Assembly (NCBI RefSeq): GCF_000613405.1
Contig: NZ_BAIX01000009.1
Location: 20,514 to 84,513 of the forward strand
Length of the DNA: 64,000 nt
Origin: Hoylesella enoeca JCM 12259
GTDB lineage: Bacteria > Bacteroidota > Bacteroidia > Bacteroidales > Bacteroidaceae
Direction: 5' to 3'
Part shown: piece after piece, positions 41,034 through 50,369 of the stretch
How positions within the stretch are numbered: position 1 is the first letter of the stretch
How the letters are laid out: each line of letters begins with the position of its first letter
The notes under the pieces: generated by a model
Databases searched by the model: none
What the model was told of the DNA's origin: nothing
Seen by the model: the letters and a program-made list of their open reading frames with translations, nothing else
Translations under genes and position numbers: made by a program

Positions 41034-41558
41034 TCAAACTCTTTTCTGTTCGATAAACTCATACAAAGCCTGGCGCACGGAACGCAGACCGAACTGCTCA
41101 ATACGAATCTCACGCAACGGAATCCACATACATTCGGCCGCGTCGTCCATAGCAACAGGCTCCTCGCCGGCTGTTACTTCGCATTCGAAAAACAAATCCA
41201 TCGTAGGGATTTCCACACCGGAATAAAGGTAAACGTTAGGGCAACTCATCACGAAACGCTCGCTGACGACCTTTAACCCAGTCTCTTCGCGCACCTCACG
41301 ACGCAGTCCCTGCACGATGTTTTCATCCACATCGCAGAACCCTCCGGGCAAATCGAGCATCCCCTTAGCCGGTTCTCGCTTGCGGCGTTCAACCAAAAGC
41401 TCGCCCCGCTCATTCATAATAAACGCGGCCGTAGCGGCACTGGGATTGACGAAATACTCGAATCCGCAACTCCGGCATAACTTACTTTTCTCACTGTTTG
41501 TCTCAAAATGCGAGCTCCCGCACGCCGGACAATACTTGAATCTCTCTAAAACATTCAT
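41034..41558 (-). CDS. NUDIX hydrolase with N-terminal zinc ribbon
   Basis: The start at ATG 41556-41558 gives MNVLERFKYCPACGS. It is about 174 residues: a zinc ribbon with CPAC and CRSC at about 10-35, then a NUDIX domain with box GGFCDVDENIVQGLRREVREE (about 75-97). This layout resembles NADH pyrophosphatase (NudC-like) and ADP-ribose-type hydrolases; the exact substrate is not clear. It follows the thioredoxin-fold lipoprotein gene by 72 bp. Confidence 0.88.
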   Translation of the reverse strand: MNVLERFKYCPACGSSHFETNSEKSKLCRSCGFEYFVNPSAATAAFIMNERGELLVERRKREPAKGMLDLPGGFCDVDENIVQGLRREVREETGLKVVSERFVMSCPNVYLYSGVEIPTMDLFFECEVTAGEEPVAMDDAAECMWIPLREIRIEQFGLRSVRQALYEFIEQKRV

Positions 41559-41630
41559 CACTTTTAATCTTATTCGCCCGCGAAAAACGGTTATCGGCAT
41601 TGATCGTAATAGTATTCCCCGCTTCGCTCT

Positions 41631-42809
41631 TTACTTCAACATAGCGCGAAGAGTGGCATCCAGGTCTTTGATTTGGGCGTCGCGCTTCTGTAAAACATTG
41701 TTACGATCAATGAGAAAGAAAGTCGGAAGACTCTGCACATTATAGCTCACGAGATTAGACGAACGTACACCTGCCTCGTCGCGAACGCTGATCCAGGGTA
41801 GTGCAGCAGTCTGTTGCTTCCAGAAATGTTCGTCGGGATCGACTGAAACTTGGTATATTTCGAAGCCCATTGCGTGGTATTTGTTGTACAGATCGCGCAA
41901 CATCATAATGCGTTTCAGCGATCCTTCGCCGGCGAACAGGTGAAAATCGAGCATTACGACACGGCCTTTCAACTCCTTCAAACGCCGTAAACGTCCCTTA
42001 TTGTCGCGCAAAGCGATGTCTATTAAGCCCGAGACATCCACTTTATCGGCATCGATCGACTGTGCGGCTTCATTGTGAATGATACGCACATTCTTCATTC
42101 CGGCGATGGCAATGTTATGTAAATTCTCGCCGCGTAACGACTGGGGATAATACGTGTCCCAGCTGGTGGCCACGGCGGCAAACACTTTCACGTCGGCCGA
42201 AGAGCTGCGGGGATTGAATATCAAAACGTTGGCGTCGCCTAAAACAACGGTTTGAAACAGTGCAAAATAGGCGTAAGCCTTCATCGGTTGCTTGAAGATG
42301 TAATTGAGTTTGACGTTGTTCTTATACACGTCCAATACCTTGGCGACACTGTCTTCCACAGCATCCACGCCGAGATCGGGGCTCTTCGCAATGGCATCTA
42401 TCTGCGTTTGAAGTCGCATCTGCATTAGAGCCAGTTCCTTGATCTTGCTGCATTCCTCAGAGCCCGACACTTCATAACCGTCCGACATCGTAGGAAATGC
42501 GGCCTTAATGGTAATGTTTTCCGTTGAATCTGCGGCCACATTGATGATCTGTCCGGCAATTCTCAGGCGGTAAAACTCGGGTGATCCAGTGGCATTTGCA
42601 CTGAAATGGAAGACTCCGTCGGCGTTCAACCGAACCGAATCGACCACTTCCGGGCCATTGAGACTCATATTTTCAAAGTACAATATCGAGTCTTTAGCCT
42701 CGCTGATTGTGCCATTTACATTAAATTTTTGCTTGTTGCAGGCGGTGAAATTCAATATAGCCACAACGAACAGAGCCATTGAAAACACGCGCGTGAAAGT
42801 CTTTTTCAT
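41631..42809 (-). CDS. TlpA-like lipoprotein with DUF4369-type domain, lacking the CXXC site
   Basis: The start is at ATG 42809 or 42815 (two Met codons apart). The lipobox is LNFTAC (Cys about 24). An N-terminal DUF4369-like beta domain (about 28-115) is followed by a helical linker and a C-terminal thioredoxin fold (about 255-392). The fold is shown by GRVVMLDFHLFAG, FEIYQVSVDPDEHFWKQQ and the cis-Pro region NVQSLPTFFLIDRNN. Where relatives have WCxxC, this protein has FHLFAGEGSLKR with no cysteine. It therefore cannot carry out thiol exchange in the usual way and may be a binding or sensing protein. Confidence 0.85.
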   Translation of the reverse strand: MKKTFTRVFSMALFVVAILNFTACNKQKFNVNGTISEAKDSILYFENMSLNGPEVVDSVRLNADGVFHFSANATGSPEFYRLRIAGQIINVAADSTENITIKAAFPTMSDGYEVSGSEECSKIKELALMQMRLQTQIDAIAKSPDLGVDAVEDSVAKVLDVYKNNVKLNYIFKQPMKAYAYFALFQTVVLGDANVLIFNPRSSSADVKVFAAVATSWDTYYPQSLRGENLHNIAIAGMKNVRIIHNEAAQSIDADKVDVSGLIDIALRDNKGRLRRLKELKGRVVMLDFHLFAGEGSLKRIMMLRDLYNKYHAMGFEIYQVSVDPDEHFWKQQTAALPWISVRDEAGVRSSNLVSYNVQSLPTFFLIDRNNVLQKRDAQIKDLDATLRAMLK

Positions 42810-42904
42810 TCTCATTCATTTACCGGATTCAAGTGCAAAAATAACGTAATTGCGCCTAACTGCAAAATAATCGCCCCTAATTTTTCGGTTCCTTGTGACT
42901 CTAC

Positions 42905-43288
42905 TTATGGCAAGAGGCGAGTTAATTGCATGCCGACAAAGACGGAAAGGAGCCCGATGAAAACGCTTCCGGCGGTGTATAAGGCGGCAAAAAGGATGCG
43001 GTCGGCGCTCAGCAACTGCAAACTGTCGTTCATGAAAGTGGAAAACGTGGTGAAACCGCCGCAAATTCCTACGATCAGAAATAGTCGCCATTCGGCGCTG
43101 ATGAGTCCTGTGCGCTCGCTGAGACCATAAAACAGTCCGATCAATAAGCATCCGATGAGGTTCACTGCCATGGTTCCCACGGGGAAATCCGTATTGACAC
43201 GGCCTTGCAAGAGCTTCGAAACGAGGAATCGAAAGGTTGACCCCAGGGCGCCGCCAAATGCTACAAGAAGAATGTTTCGTATTGTCAT
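42905..43288 (-). CDS. crcB: Fluoride exporter CrcB/Fluc
   Basis: Dual-topology fluoride channel of about 127 residues and four membrane helices. The start at ATG 43286-43288 gives MTIRNILLVAFGGALGSTFRF. Family signatures: GGALGSTFRFLVS, the conserved Asn in AVNLIGCLLIG, and the GGFTTFSTF break that binds the central sodium and fluoride. The promoter -7 element ends 8 bp upstream of the ATG, so the mRNA is predicted to be nearly leaderless. No fluoride riboswitch fits in the leader. Confidence 0.94.
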   Translation of the reverse strand: MTIRNILLVAFGGALGSTFRFLVSKLLQGRVNTDFPVGTMAVNLIGCLLIGLFYGLSERTGLISAEWRLFLIVGICGGFTTFSTFMNDSLQLLSADRILFAALYTAGSVFIGLLSVFVGMQLTRLLP

Positions 43289-43295
43289 TGCGTGG

Positions 43296-43325
43296 CAAAG
43301 ATACGAAAATCGACCTGAAAACAAA
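43296..43325 (-). promoter_or_regulatory. Promoter of crcB, start site next to the ATG
   Basis: On the minus strand TTTG (43322-43325) and TATCTTTG (43296-43303) are 18 bp apart. The ATG begins at 43288, so transcription should start within a few bases of it. Confidence 0.7.
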
Positions 43326-43426
43326 TGCTTCGAATTCTAAAAATGTTGCCATTGCAATCGGTCTTGTCAGCGATATGTTGAGTGACGGGAAGTTCTTTGT
43401 TGATCGGTCTTGCGTGGAGTACTTGG

Positions 43427-43509
43427 CAAAAGATGGTTAGTTGTGCGGCGAAAAGGCGTTAATGACACGCCATTTAATGGTTAGTTGGCGCGCAACTAAC
43501 CGTCTTTTG
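43427..43509. repeat. 22-bp dyad array I (4 centres)
   Basis: Centres at 43435, 43457, 43479 and 43501, exactly 22 bp apart. The array lies between the flippase stop and the crcB promoter. Confidence 0.88.
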
Positions 43510-43534
43510 CAGAGAGAAAACAGCTTCATTCTTC

Positions 43535-45016
43535 TCACTTTCTCATCTTCCCACCTCTAAACTTGTGTAGTGGGAAGTCGCGTTTGACGATATAGGCGAG
43601 GAAGAGCAGAATGAGAATTGTATTTAAAAGCAGGGCAATGGAAGTGGTGCAAAAGCTGTTTGTCCACGTCATTGCATAGAAAATGACGGCCGTGAGGAGT
43701 ACATAAGTAGTGATCTCGCGTATTGGATAGGCGATCGGATATTTCTTTTGGCCCACGACATAACTCAATGTCATCGCCGTGGCATAGCCTATGAAGCCGG
43801 CCCAAGCACACGCAATGTAACCGAAACGAGGCACAAACACGACGTTGATCACGATGAGTACGGCGCAGCCAATGCCCGAAAAGTAAGTGCCCCAGATGGT
43901 TTTATCGATTAGTTTATACCAAAATGAGAGGTTAAAGTATATTCCCATCATAATCTCCGCAGCCATAACGATGGGCACTACACGCAGTCCGGCCCAGTAA
44001 TCGTGGCCTATGATGTGTCTCAACACATTTAAATAACCGATCACGACGAGGAAAGCGAGTAACGTGAAAATAATGAAATATTTCATTGCTTGGGCATACG
44101 TGGCACGGTTGTCGCGGTCTTTGGCCTTGCCGAAAACAAACGGTTCATAGGCGTAACGAAATGCCTGAGTAATCATTGCCATAATCATCGCCACCTTGCT
44201 GGCCGCTCCGTAGATGCCCAATTGTGTGTGTGCGTCGGCTCCCCGATAGATATACGGGAAGAGAATCTTATCTGCCGTCTGGTTGAGTATGCCCGCAATG
44301 CCGAGTACCAAGATAGGCCAGCTATATGAAATCATACGTTTTAGCAGGGCCTTATCAAATGAATAGCGAAAGCCTTGCAGCTCTTTCGCTAAGAAAACGA
44401 ACACAAAGGCTGTGCAGAAAAGGTTGATATAGAAGACATATCCTACGTCAAGTGTGAAGTGATCGTCGTATAAGCCGAAAGGGTTCAGTCGCAAAGCAGG
44501 CAGCACGATGAGGTAGAGGATGTTGAGGAGAATGTTCATCGAGATGTTGATCAACTTCAATGCGGCAAACTTAATGGGGCGTTTCTTGTAGCGAAGATAG
44601 GCAAACGGGATGCACTGGAAGGCATCTAAGGCCACGCAAATGAACATCACCGCCACGTAAGAACGATGGTTTGCGTAGCCCATCAGCGATGAGATGGGAT
44701 TCAGAAAAGCCAAGACGACGATGATAAACAGCAGCGATGTGAAGCCCACTGTCATCAATGTGGTGGCATAAACACGGTTAGGATTCTCCTCGCTTTTGTT
44801 GACATAGCGGAAGAAAGTGGTCTCCATACCATACGTGAGCAGCACAAGCAGCAGCGCAGTATAGGCATAAATGTTGGTCACAATGCCGTATTCGCCGCCC
44901 GAAGCAGCGAATTTGGCTGTCTGGATAGGCACCAGCAGGTAATTGATAAATCGCCCGATGATGCTGCTCAAACCGTAAATGGCAGTGTCTTTAGCTAATG
45001 ATTTTAGTCCGTCCAT
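43535..45016 (-). CDS. Polysaccharide flippase (Wzx/MATE-like, MviN/MOP superfamily)
   Basis: The start at ATG 45014-45016 gives MDGLKSLAKDTAIYGLSSIIGR, a typical Bacteroidota flippase start; the longer frame adds a non-conserved leader. About 493 residues and 12-14 membrane helices. It should move lipid-linked glycan units across the inner membrane for capsule, LPS or glycoprotein assembly. It is 86 bp downstream of the Spm gene on the same strand. The LicCD/glycosyltransferase operon 1.6 kb away on the other strand may supply related glycans. Confidence 0.9.
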   Translation of the reverse strand: MDGLKSLAKDTAIYGLSSIIGRFINYLLVPIQTAKFAASGGEYGIVTNIYAYTALLLVLLTYGMETTFFRYVNKSEENPNRVYATTLMTVGFTSLLFIIVVLAFLNPISSLMGYANHRSYVAVMFICVALDAFQCIPFAYLRYKKRPIKFAALKLINISMNILLNILYLIVLPALRLNPFGLYDDHFTLDVGYVFYINLFCTAFVFVFLAKELQGFRYSFDKALLKRMISYSWPILVLGIAGILNQTADKILFPYIYRGADAHTQLGIYGAASKVAMIMAMITQAFRYAYEPFVFGKAKDRDNRATYAQAMKYFIIFTLLAFLVVIGYLNVLRHIIGHDYWAGLRVVPIVMAAEIMMGIYFNLSFWYKLIDKTIWGTYFSGIGCAVLIVINVVFVPRFGYIACAWAGFIGYATAMTLSYVVGQKKYPIAYPIREITTYVLLTAVIFYAMTWTNSFCTTSIALLLNTILILLFLAYIVKRDFPLHKFRGGKMRK

Positions 45017-45102
45017 ATTGTTGTTTTGTCGTGGGGAGGTTGATAGTGCAGGTGCAGTTACAGCTGTCGATCTTCTTTTGAGATTCATCCATAGATTCGC
45101 CT

Positions 45103-46334
45103 TTAACCAAAGAACATATACGCCAGTGCTATTGCGGCTATTACTCCACACAAATCGGCGAGCAAACCGCAGGTTACTGCGTGGCGGGTATACTTGATAT
45201 TGATGCTCCCGAAATAAACGGCGAGAATATAAAACGTGGTATCTGTCGAGCTTGAAACAAGCAACTCAATCGCCCAACGAATGAATCGGCCCCGTAAGTG
45301 GTCATCGTATCGACCATCATTCCGCGTGCTCCGCTGCCTGAAAGGGGCTTCATCAGCGCTGTGGGGAGTGCTTCCACAAAGCCTGTATTGCCTCCACACG
45401 CTGCGACTAACCCTTTAATCCCGCCCACCAACATATCCATTGCACCCGAAGCGCGGAAAACACCGATGGCAACGAGTATCGCCACCAAGTAAGGAATGAT
45501 ACGAACGGCTGTCTGAAAACCTTCTTTTGCACCCTCGATAAAGGCATCATACACATTGATTCGCTTGCGTACGCCCGCCAAAATGAATGCAACGATAATC
45601 GTCATCAGCACAATATTGGCTACGCTCGTACTCACAATGCTCATCTGTTCTTTGTCAAGCTGCCCGAAACCCCAAATGATTCCGCCTACGATGGCAAGCA
45701 TTCCGCCGAGTGTGAGCAGCATTGTGCGGTTGAATAAGTTGATGTGTTGGTAAATGGAAGTGATGATGATGCCGGCCAAAGTGGAGAAAAACGTGGCCAG
45801 AAGAATGGGTATAAACACATCTGTGGGCTGTTGTGCGCCCAGCTGTGAACGATAGACGAGAATGCTCACAGGTATCAATGTCAGCCCCGATGTGTTCAAA
45901 ACGAGGAACATAATCATCGGATTCGAGGCCGTATCTTTTCTCGGATTCAATGCCTGCAACTGTTCCATCGCTTTCAATCCCAATGGAGTCGCGGCGTTGT
46001 CGAGCCCCAACATATTGGCAGCCACATTCATAAAGATCGCGCCTGTGGCCGGATCGCCTTTCGGAATGTCGGGAAACAACTTGCTGAAAACGGGCGAAAG
46101 CACCCGCGCCAATGCGTTGATGAGTCCGCCACGTTCGCCAATCTTCATTACGCCGAGCCACAATGAGAGCACGCCTGTCAGTCCGAGACTGATCTCGAAA
46201 GCCGTTTTCGACATGTCGAATGTGGCGTTCATCATCGCCGGAAATACCGACACATCGCCTTCGAAGATGAGTTTCGCCAGCCCGATAACAAAGGCAATGA
46301 CGAAGAAAGCAATCCAAATATAATTCAAAACCAT
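45103..46334 (-). pseudogene. SpmA/SpmB-type nucleoside-recognition membrane protein fusion, one frameshift
   Basis: Integral membrane protein with two Gate (nucleoside-recognition) domains, a fusion of SpmA- and SpmB-like halves common in Bacteroidota. The start at ATG 46332-46334 (MVLNYIWIAFF) is fixed by a promoter lying upstream of it and downstream of the longer-frame ATG. The first frame holds LGLDNAATPLGLKAMEQLQ and MKPLSGSGARGMM, then loses one base at about 45248-45252. The second frame gives STDTTFYILAVYFGSINIKYTRHA and ends at 45103. The substrate is unknown. Joined length is about 410 residues, normal for the family. Confidence 0.9.
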
Positions 46335-46341
46335 TCTGTTG

Positions 46342-46372
46342 CAAAAGTAAATGATTTCTCGCACTCGACAAA
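46342..46372 (-). promoter_or_regulatory. Promoter of the SpmAB-like gene, start site next to the ATG
   Basis: On the minus strand TTTG (46369-46372) and TACTTTTG (46342-46349) are 19 bp apart. The ATG at 46334 follows by 7 bp, which rules out the upstream ATG at 46364. Confidence 0.72.
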
Positions 46373-46413
46373 GTTTTTGTCTTTGATAGTGACAAAATTA
46401 TTCACCCGCATTC

Positions 46414-46496
46414 TCATTGACCGTTAGTCGCATGCCAATTAACGGTTGATTGTCGCTCAATGAAGCGTTGATCAAGCGCCGATTAACGGTTAGTTG
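46414..46496. repeat. 22-bp dyad array J (4 centres)
   Basis: Centres at 46422, 46444, 46466 and 46488, exactly 22 bp apart. The array lies in the 313-bp divergent gap between the SpmAB-like gene and the LicCD operon, with a promoter on each side. Confidence 0.88.
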
Positions 46497-46598
46497 GAAG
46501 ATGTGACGTATTCAATTTATTCTCAACGAAATACAAATAGGATTGAGACGAGAGCAAAATCAACAGCACTTGCTCACTAAAATAAGAATCGGTTTTCC

Positions 46599-46629
46599 TT
46601 GGCTATGTCTGCAACTTGTACTAACTTTG
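46599..46629 (+). promoter_or_regulatory. Promoter of the HisC-like/LicC/LicD operon
   Basis: TTGG at 46599-46602 (near TTTG) and TAACTTTG at 46622-46629 with 19-bp spacing. ATG 46648 follows 18 bp later. Confidence 0.68.
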
Positions 46630-46647
46630 CAAGCAAATAATGACACA

Positions 46648-47700
46648 ATGGAGCAGGATTTAAATTATCTCGATCGCAATGAGTTCAACTTTGAGCCCTC
46701 GGCCGAGGTCGAAGAAGCCATCCGAAAGTTTGATATTAAGAAGCTGGCTTTCTATACACGCATCTACGATCAGGGCAAAAAGAGCATCTTCTCGGTGTCT
46801 CTCTCTGAGCTTTATGACATTGACGAGCACCAAATCATCATCGGTTACGGTGCAGAAGACCTGCTGAAAAAGACCGTTCATTATTTTCTCACACGCGGAG
46901 AAAACAAGACATTGCTTATTCCTAAGTTCTCGTGGTGGTATTACCAGTCGATAGCCGACGAGGTAGAAGGTGTAACCCGCCAGTATCCGATGGTGGAAGA
47001 CGGCGACACTTTCCGCTATGACCTCGATGGATTACAACAAATGGTGTCCGAAGTGAAACCGAAGATTCTGTTGTTAGCATCGCCCAATAATCCAACGGGC
47101 AACGGACTGACGGGCGACGAGCTGCGACGTGTAGTGGAAATGGTACCTCGCGAGACCATCGTTGTTGTCGATGAGGCCTACGCTTCGTTTGTTTCCAACC
47201 GCGCAGATTATATCAAGGGACTCATCGAAAACCACGACAACATCATCGTTTGTCGCACAATGTCTAAGTTTTATGGGCTTCCCGGACTTAGATTGGGCTA
47301 TGGATTCGTAGGCAAAGGCGATGAGATGGACCGCTTTTTAAGGTATGCCAATATGTATTTAGGCTACGACCGACTGTCGGAAGAAATAGGTATCGCTGCG
47401 CTGAAATCGGATGTTCACTACCGCGAAATAGCTCGGGTAATGGACGAAGCACGACAAATGTACGTCTCGGAAATCGGCAGTCTGTCCGGATTTAAAGTCT
47501 ATCGCTCTATTGCCAACTTCATTCTCATTAAGTATCCCACGGCTTTGAAGGAAGTGCTTCAGGCCGCTTTCGCCGACCAAAACTATAAAGTGAAGTTTAT
47601 GAACGAGCCTGATATCAACACACATATGCGCATAACGATCGGCCGCCGGGAGCAAAACCGCATCGTATGCGACACCATTAAGAGGATTGCCGCACAATGA
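46648..47700 (+). CDS. HisC/CobD-like PLP enzyme (aminotransferase or phospho-amino-acid decarboxylase)
   Basis: The start at ATG 46648 gives MEQDLNYLDRNEFNFEPS; the longer frame crosses the promoter. About 350 residues, fold-type I PLP enzyme: substrate and cofactor sites ASPNNPTGNGL and VVDEAYASF, and the Schiff-base Lys in MSKFYGLPGLRLGYG. The family includes histidinol-phosphate aminotransferase and the CobD threonine-phosphate decarboxylases. No other his or cobalamin gene is near. Its stop overlaps the start of a LicC-like nucleotidyltransferase, and LicD follows. This context suggests it makes a small phospho-amine, for example phosphoethanolamine from phosphoserine, for cytidylyl activation. 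That is inference. Confidence 0.85.
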   Translation: MEQDLNYLDRNEFNFEPSAEVEEAIRKFDIKKLAFYTRIYDQGKKSIFSVSLSELYDIDEHQIIIGYGAEDLLKKTVHYFLTRGENKTLLIPKFSWWYYQSIADEVEGVTRQYPMVEDGDTFRYDLDGLQQMVSEVKPKILLLASPNNPTGNGLTGDELRRVVEMVPRETIVVVDEAYASFVSNRADYIKGLIENHDNIIVCRTMSKFYGLPGLRLGYGFVGKGDEMDRFLRYANMYLGYDRLSEEIGIAALKSDVHYREIARVMDEARQMYVSEIGSLSGFKVYRSIANFILIKYPTALKEVLQAAFADQNYKVKFMNEPDINTHMRITIGRREQNRIVCDTIKRIAAQ

Positions 47701-48419
47701 TCGCCGTGATTTTAGCCGCTGGAATGGCCACGCGTCTGCGCCCCTTGACCGACGACCGGCCTAAATGCCTGCTGCAAGTGGGCACAAAGACCTTACTCGC
47801 CCGTACTATCGACGCCCTCGTGGAGAATGCTATCAGCGAGTTAGTCATCGTTACCGGCTATCGCGGTGAGATGATTCGCCAGGCCGTCGAGGCTGCTTAT
47901 CCCGCGCTGAATGTGCACTATATAGACAACGCCGACTATCGAACCACTAACAATATCTATTCGCTTTGGTTGGCAAAACCTTTCATCGACGGGCGCGAAA
48001 CATTGCTTTTAGACAGCGATATCTTGTTAGACGCCTCGCTGATTCGTGCCATTCTTAATGCCGAAGGCTCTGCTTTGGCCCTCAATCGGCACACATTGGG
48101 TGAAGAAGAAATGAAAATCGTGACTGCTCCCGATGGTCGGATGGTCGAAATCAGCAAGACTTGCGACCCGCAAAAGGCGGTTGGCGAGTCAGTGGGTGTA
48201 GAAAAAATGACGGCCGATTACACCTCGGCGCTCTTCCGCGAATTAGCTAAAATGATCGTCGTCGAAGGTCTTTCGGGCGTCTTTTACGAACAAGCTTTCC
48301 AGCGACTCATCGCCCAAGGACACACATTCAATATCATTGATACCACCGATTACTTCTCAATGGAGTTGGACACCGTAGCCGATTTCGAACTCGCCGGCCG
48401 TTTGACGGCCGACCAATAA
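47697..48419 (+). CDS. LicC-like nucleotidyltransferase
   Basis: A 240-residue nucleotidyltransferase that overlaps the previous stop by 4 bp (ATGA). The N-terminal motif MIAVILAAGMATRLRPLTDDRPKC binds nucleotide, and LLLDSDILLD supplies a metal-binding Asp. Similar enzymes attach CMP to phosphocholine (LicC) or to 2-aminoethylphosphonate (PntC). The neighbouring LicD would use the CDP- or CMP-activated product. Choline kinase (LicA) and a choline permease are missing here, so the activated group may be made de novo by the HisC-like enzyme. Confidence 0.87.
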   Translation: MIAVILAAGMATRLRPLTDDRPKCLLQVGTKTLLARTIDALVENAISELVIVTGYRGEMIRQAVEAAYPALNVHYIDNADYRTTNNIYSLWLAKPFIDGRETLLLDSDILLDASLIRAILNAEGSALALNRHTLGEEEMKIVTAPDGRMVEISKTCDPQKAVGESVGVEKMTADYTSALFRELAKMIVVEGLSGVFYEQAFQRLIAQGHTFNIIDTTDYFSMELDTVADFELAGRLTADQ

Positions 48420-48430
48420 CCCGCAACACG

Positions 48431-49246
48431 ATGGCCAACTATGATATAACCGAACTTCACCGGCGCACGCTTGCCATTCTGCGAGCCGTCGACGCCACGT
48501 GCCGCGAGCATCAGTTGACCTATTATATATGGGCCGGCACGATGCTCGGAGCCGTTCGCCACCACGGATTTATCCCCTGGGACGACGACGTAGACATAGC
48601 AATGCCGCGGCCGGATTACGAGAAACTCATCGCCAACTGCTGTGAGTGGCTCCCGAGTCCATACGAAATGGTGTGTGCTGAGAATGATCCGGCTTATCCA
48701 TTGCCCTTTGCCAAGATTCAAGACAGCACCACAACACTCATCGAGCGACGCCATCTACCCTACTTAGGAGGCATCTATATCGACGTGTTTCCTATCGACG
48801 GGACTCCCCGTTTGGCCCCGATCAGACGCCTACATTTCGCGGCTTACGAGTATTATAAGCGCGTTTTATATCTGCTTTGGCGCGATCCTTACAAGCGCGG
48901 AACGGGTGCTTCGAGTTGGATTCCACGTCTTTGCCGCCGCATTTACACGTTAGGCGAGGTACAACGCAAAATTCGACGTCTGCTCACGGCATACAGTTTC
49001 GACCGCAGCCGACTTGTAGCCGACTACGACGACGGTTCCCGCGGCGCAATGACCAAACACGTTTTAGGTACTCCTCTACCCTATTCCTTTGAGGGAGAAA
49101 CGATATTCGGCGTGGCCAAAGCTGATCGTTACTTGGCTCAGAAATACGGAAACTATATGCAAATACCCCCCGAAGCGCAGCGCAGACAGCATCGATTCCA
49201 TTACCTCGATCTGCATTCGCCTTATCGGGAATATTCAAATTCATAA
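48431..49246 (+). CDS. LicD-family phosphotransferase
   Basis: A 271-residue protein with the LicD core: WAGTMLGAVRHHGFIPWDDDVDIAM, where the DDDVD acid cluster binds metal. It also has IYIDVFPIDGTP and a C-terminal PYSFEGETIFG. LicD proteins transfer phosphocholine or a similar phospho-substituent from a CDP donor to a cell-surface sugar. It lies 11 bp after the nucleotidyltransferase and 10 bp before a glycosyltransferase, so the acceptor is probably a surface glycan made by the same operon. Confidence 0.92.
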   Translation: MANYDITELHRRTLAILRAVDATCREHQLTYYIWAGTMLGAVRHHGFIPWDDDVDIAMPRPDYEKLIANCCEWLPSPYEMVCAENDPAYPLPFAKIQDSTTTLIERRHLPYLGGIYIDVFPIDGTPRLAPIRRLHFAAYEYYKRVLYLLWRDPYKRGTGASSWIPRLCRRIYTLGEVQRKIRRLLTAYSFDRSRLVADYDDGSRGAMTKHVLGTPLPYSFEGETIFGVAKADRYLAQKYGNYMQIPPEAQRRQHRFHYLDLHSPYREYSNS

Positions 49247-49256
49247 GCCACTGACG

Positions 49257-50369
49257 ATGACCCAACGCATAGCCGTTTATTTATACGACACGCGAAATAT
49301 GTTCGTGGGCTTGGGAGAGTTTGAAGACAACCTCGCCAAACGTATCGCGGCGGTGGCTGAAAGGCTGCTGGCTGAGCGTGACGTAGTATTTTATTTTATT
49401 GTGCCCAGTCGTTTGACAGGCCATTACGGACCATCGGTTCGGTATATCAAAATGAACCGTTGGCGGCTGTTTTTCCTCAATTGGGCACCCGCGAAAGCCC
49501 TACGTCGATGGCTGTTTCCTCGTGTCGACCTCGTACATTTTACCCAACAGCTACCCAAACTGCACCATACTTTCTCACCGCAGACGCTCATCACCGTGCA
49601 CGATATCAATTTCTTTCATAATCATTTACCGGCTTCGGTCGAGCAAAAGAAAGCTAAACGCATTGCGAAAAGTCTGCAACGAGCCACCCATTTATCGTTT
49701 ATCTCGCAGTTTACAAGCCAAGATGTGCGCTCACATTTCGCTGTCGACGTGCCGTTTCGCGTCATTCATAACGGCGTAACCAATCTTTCGCCTCTCGCCG
49801 AACGCGGAACCATCAGCATTCCGGCTAACAGTCTGCTCCACATCTCGCATCTACAAGACAAGAAAAACGTGCATCTTTTAGTCGAAATGATGGCTCAACT
49901 GCCCGAATATCACCTCTTTTTAGCAGGCAAAGAACAGGGAAACTATGGCCAACTGCTACGCAATCTCATCGCGCGCCACCGCCTGAGCAACGTCACGATG
50001 CTTGGTCCGGTATCGACAGAAGATAAAGCACGACTGTTCAGAGACTGTCGAGCATTTCTCTTCCCATCGCTCAGCGAAGGCTTCGGGCTGCCTGTTGTCG
50101 AGGCGATGTGCTTCGGAAAGCCCACCTTTCTGTCACGACTTACCTCGCTGCCCGAAGTTGGTGGCGATGCCGCTTATTATTTCGACGAACTGCATCCGGC
50201 GCAAATGGCCCAAACAGTAAGGGCAGGCCTGGCCGATTTCGACCGTCAGCGCTCCGACCGCGAGGCTGCAATCCGAGCCAATGCAGGCCGATTCAATTGG
50301 GACAAAACGGCCCGGGCGTTCATCGATTATTATCTTTCCATTCTCCAAATCAAATCCATCGAGTTATGA
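49257..50369 (+). CDS. Family 4-like glycosyltransferase
   Basis: The start at ATG 49257 (MTQRIAVYLYDTRNMFVGLGEFEDN) follows the LicD stop by 10 bp. About 370 residues, GT-B fold: an N-terminal acceptor domain with HDINFFHNH, then a donor domain with HISHLQDKKNVHLLVEMMAQLP and the GT4 signature FPSLSEGFGLPVVEAMCFGKP. It overlaps the next glycosyltransferase start by 4 bp. It transfers an unknown sugar, probably onto a lipid-linked surface glycan. Confidence 0.9.
   Translation: MTQRIAVYLYDTRNMFVGLGEFEDNLAKRIAAVAERLLAERDVVFYFIVPSRLTGHYGPSVRYIKMNRWRLFFLNWAPAKALRRWLFPRVDLVHFTQQLPKLHHTFSPQTLITVHDINFFHNHLPASVEQKKAKRIAKSLQRATHLSFISQFTSQDVRSHFAVDVPFRVIHNGVTNLSPLAERGTISIPANSLLHISHLQDKKNVHLLVEMMAQLPEYHLFLAGKEQGNYGQLLRNLIARHRLSNVTMLGPVSTEDKARLFRDCRAFLFPSLSEGFGLPVVEAMCFGKPTFLSRLTSLPEVGGDAAYYFDELHPAQMAQTVRAGLADFDRQRSDREAAIRANAGRFNWDKTARAFIDYYLSILQIKSIEL

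Noticed and set aside
43289..43330. Fluoride riboswitch before crcB
   Set aside because: The promoter lies directly at the ATG, leaving no leader to hold one.
42816..43352. 178-codon minus-strand frame over crcB
   Set aside because: Another frame of the same stretch carries the GGFTTFSTF fluoride-channel signature, so this one is a shadow.
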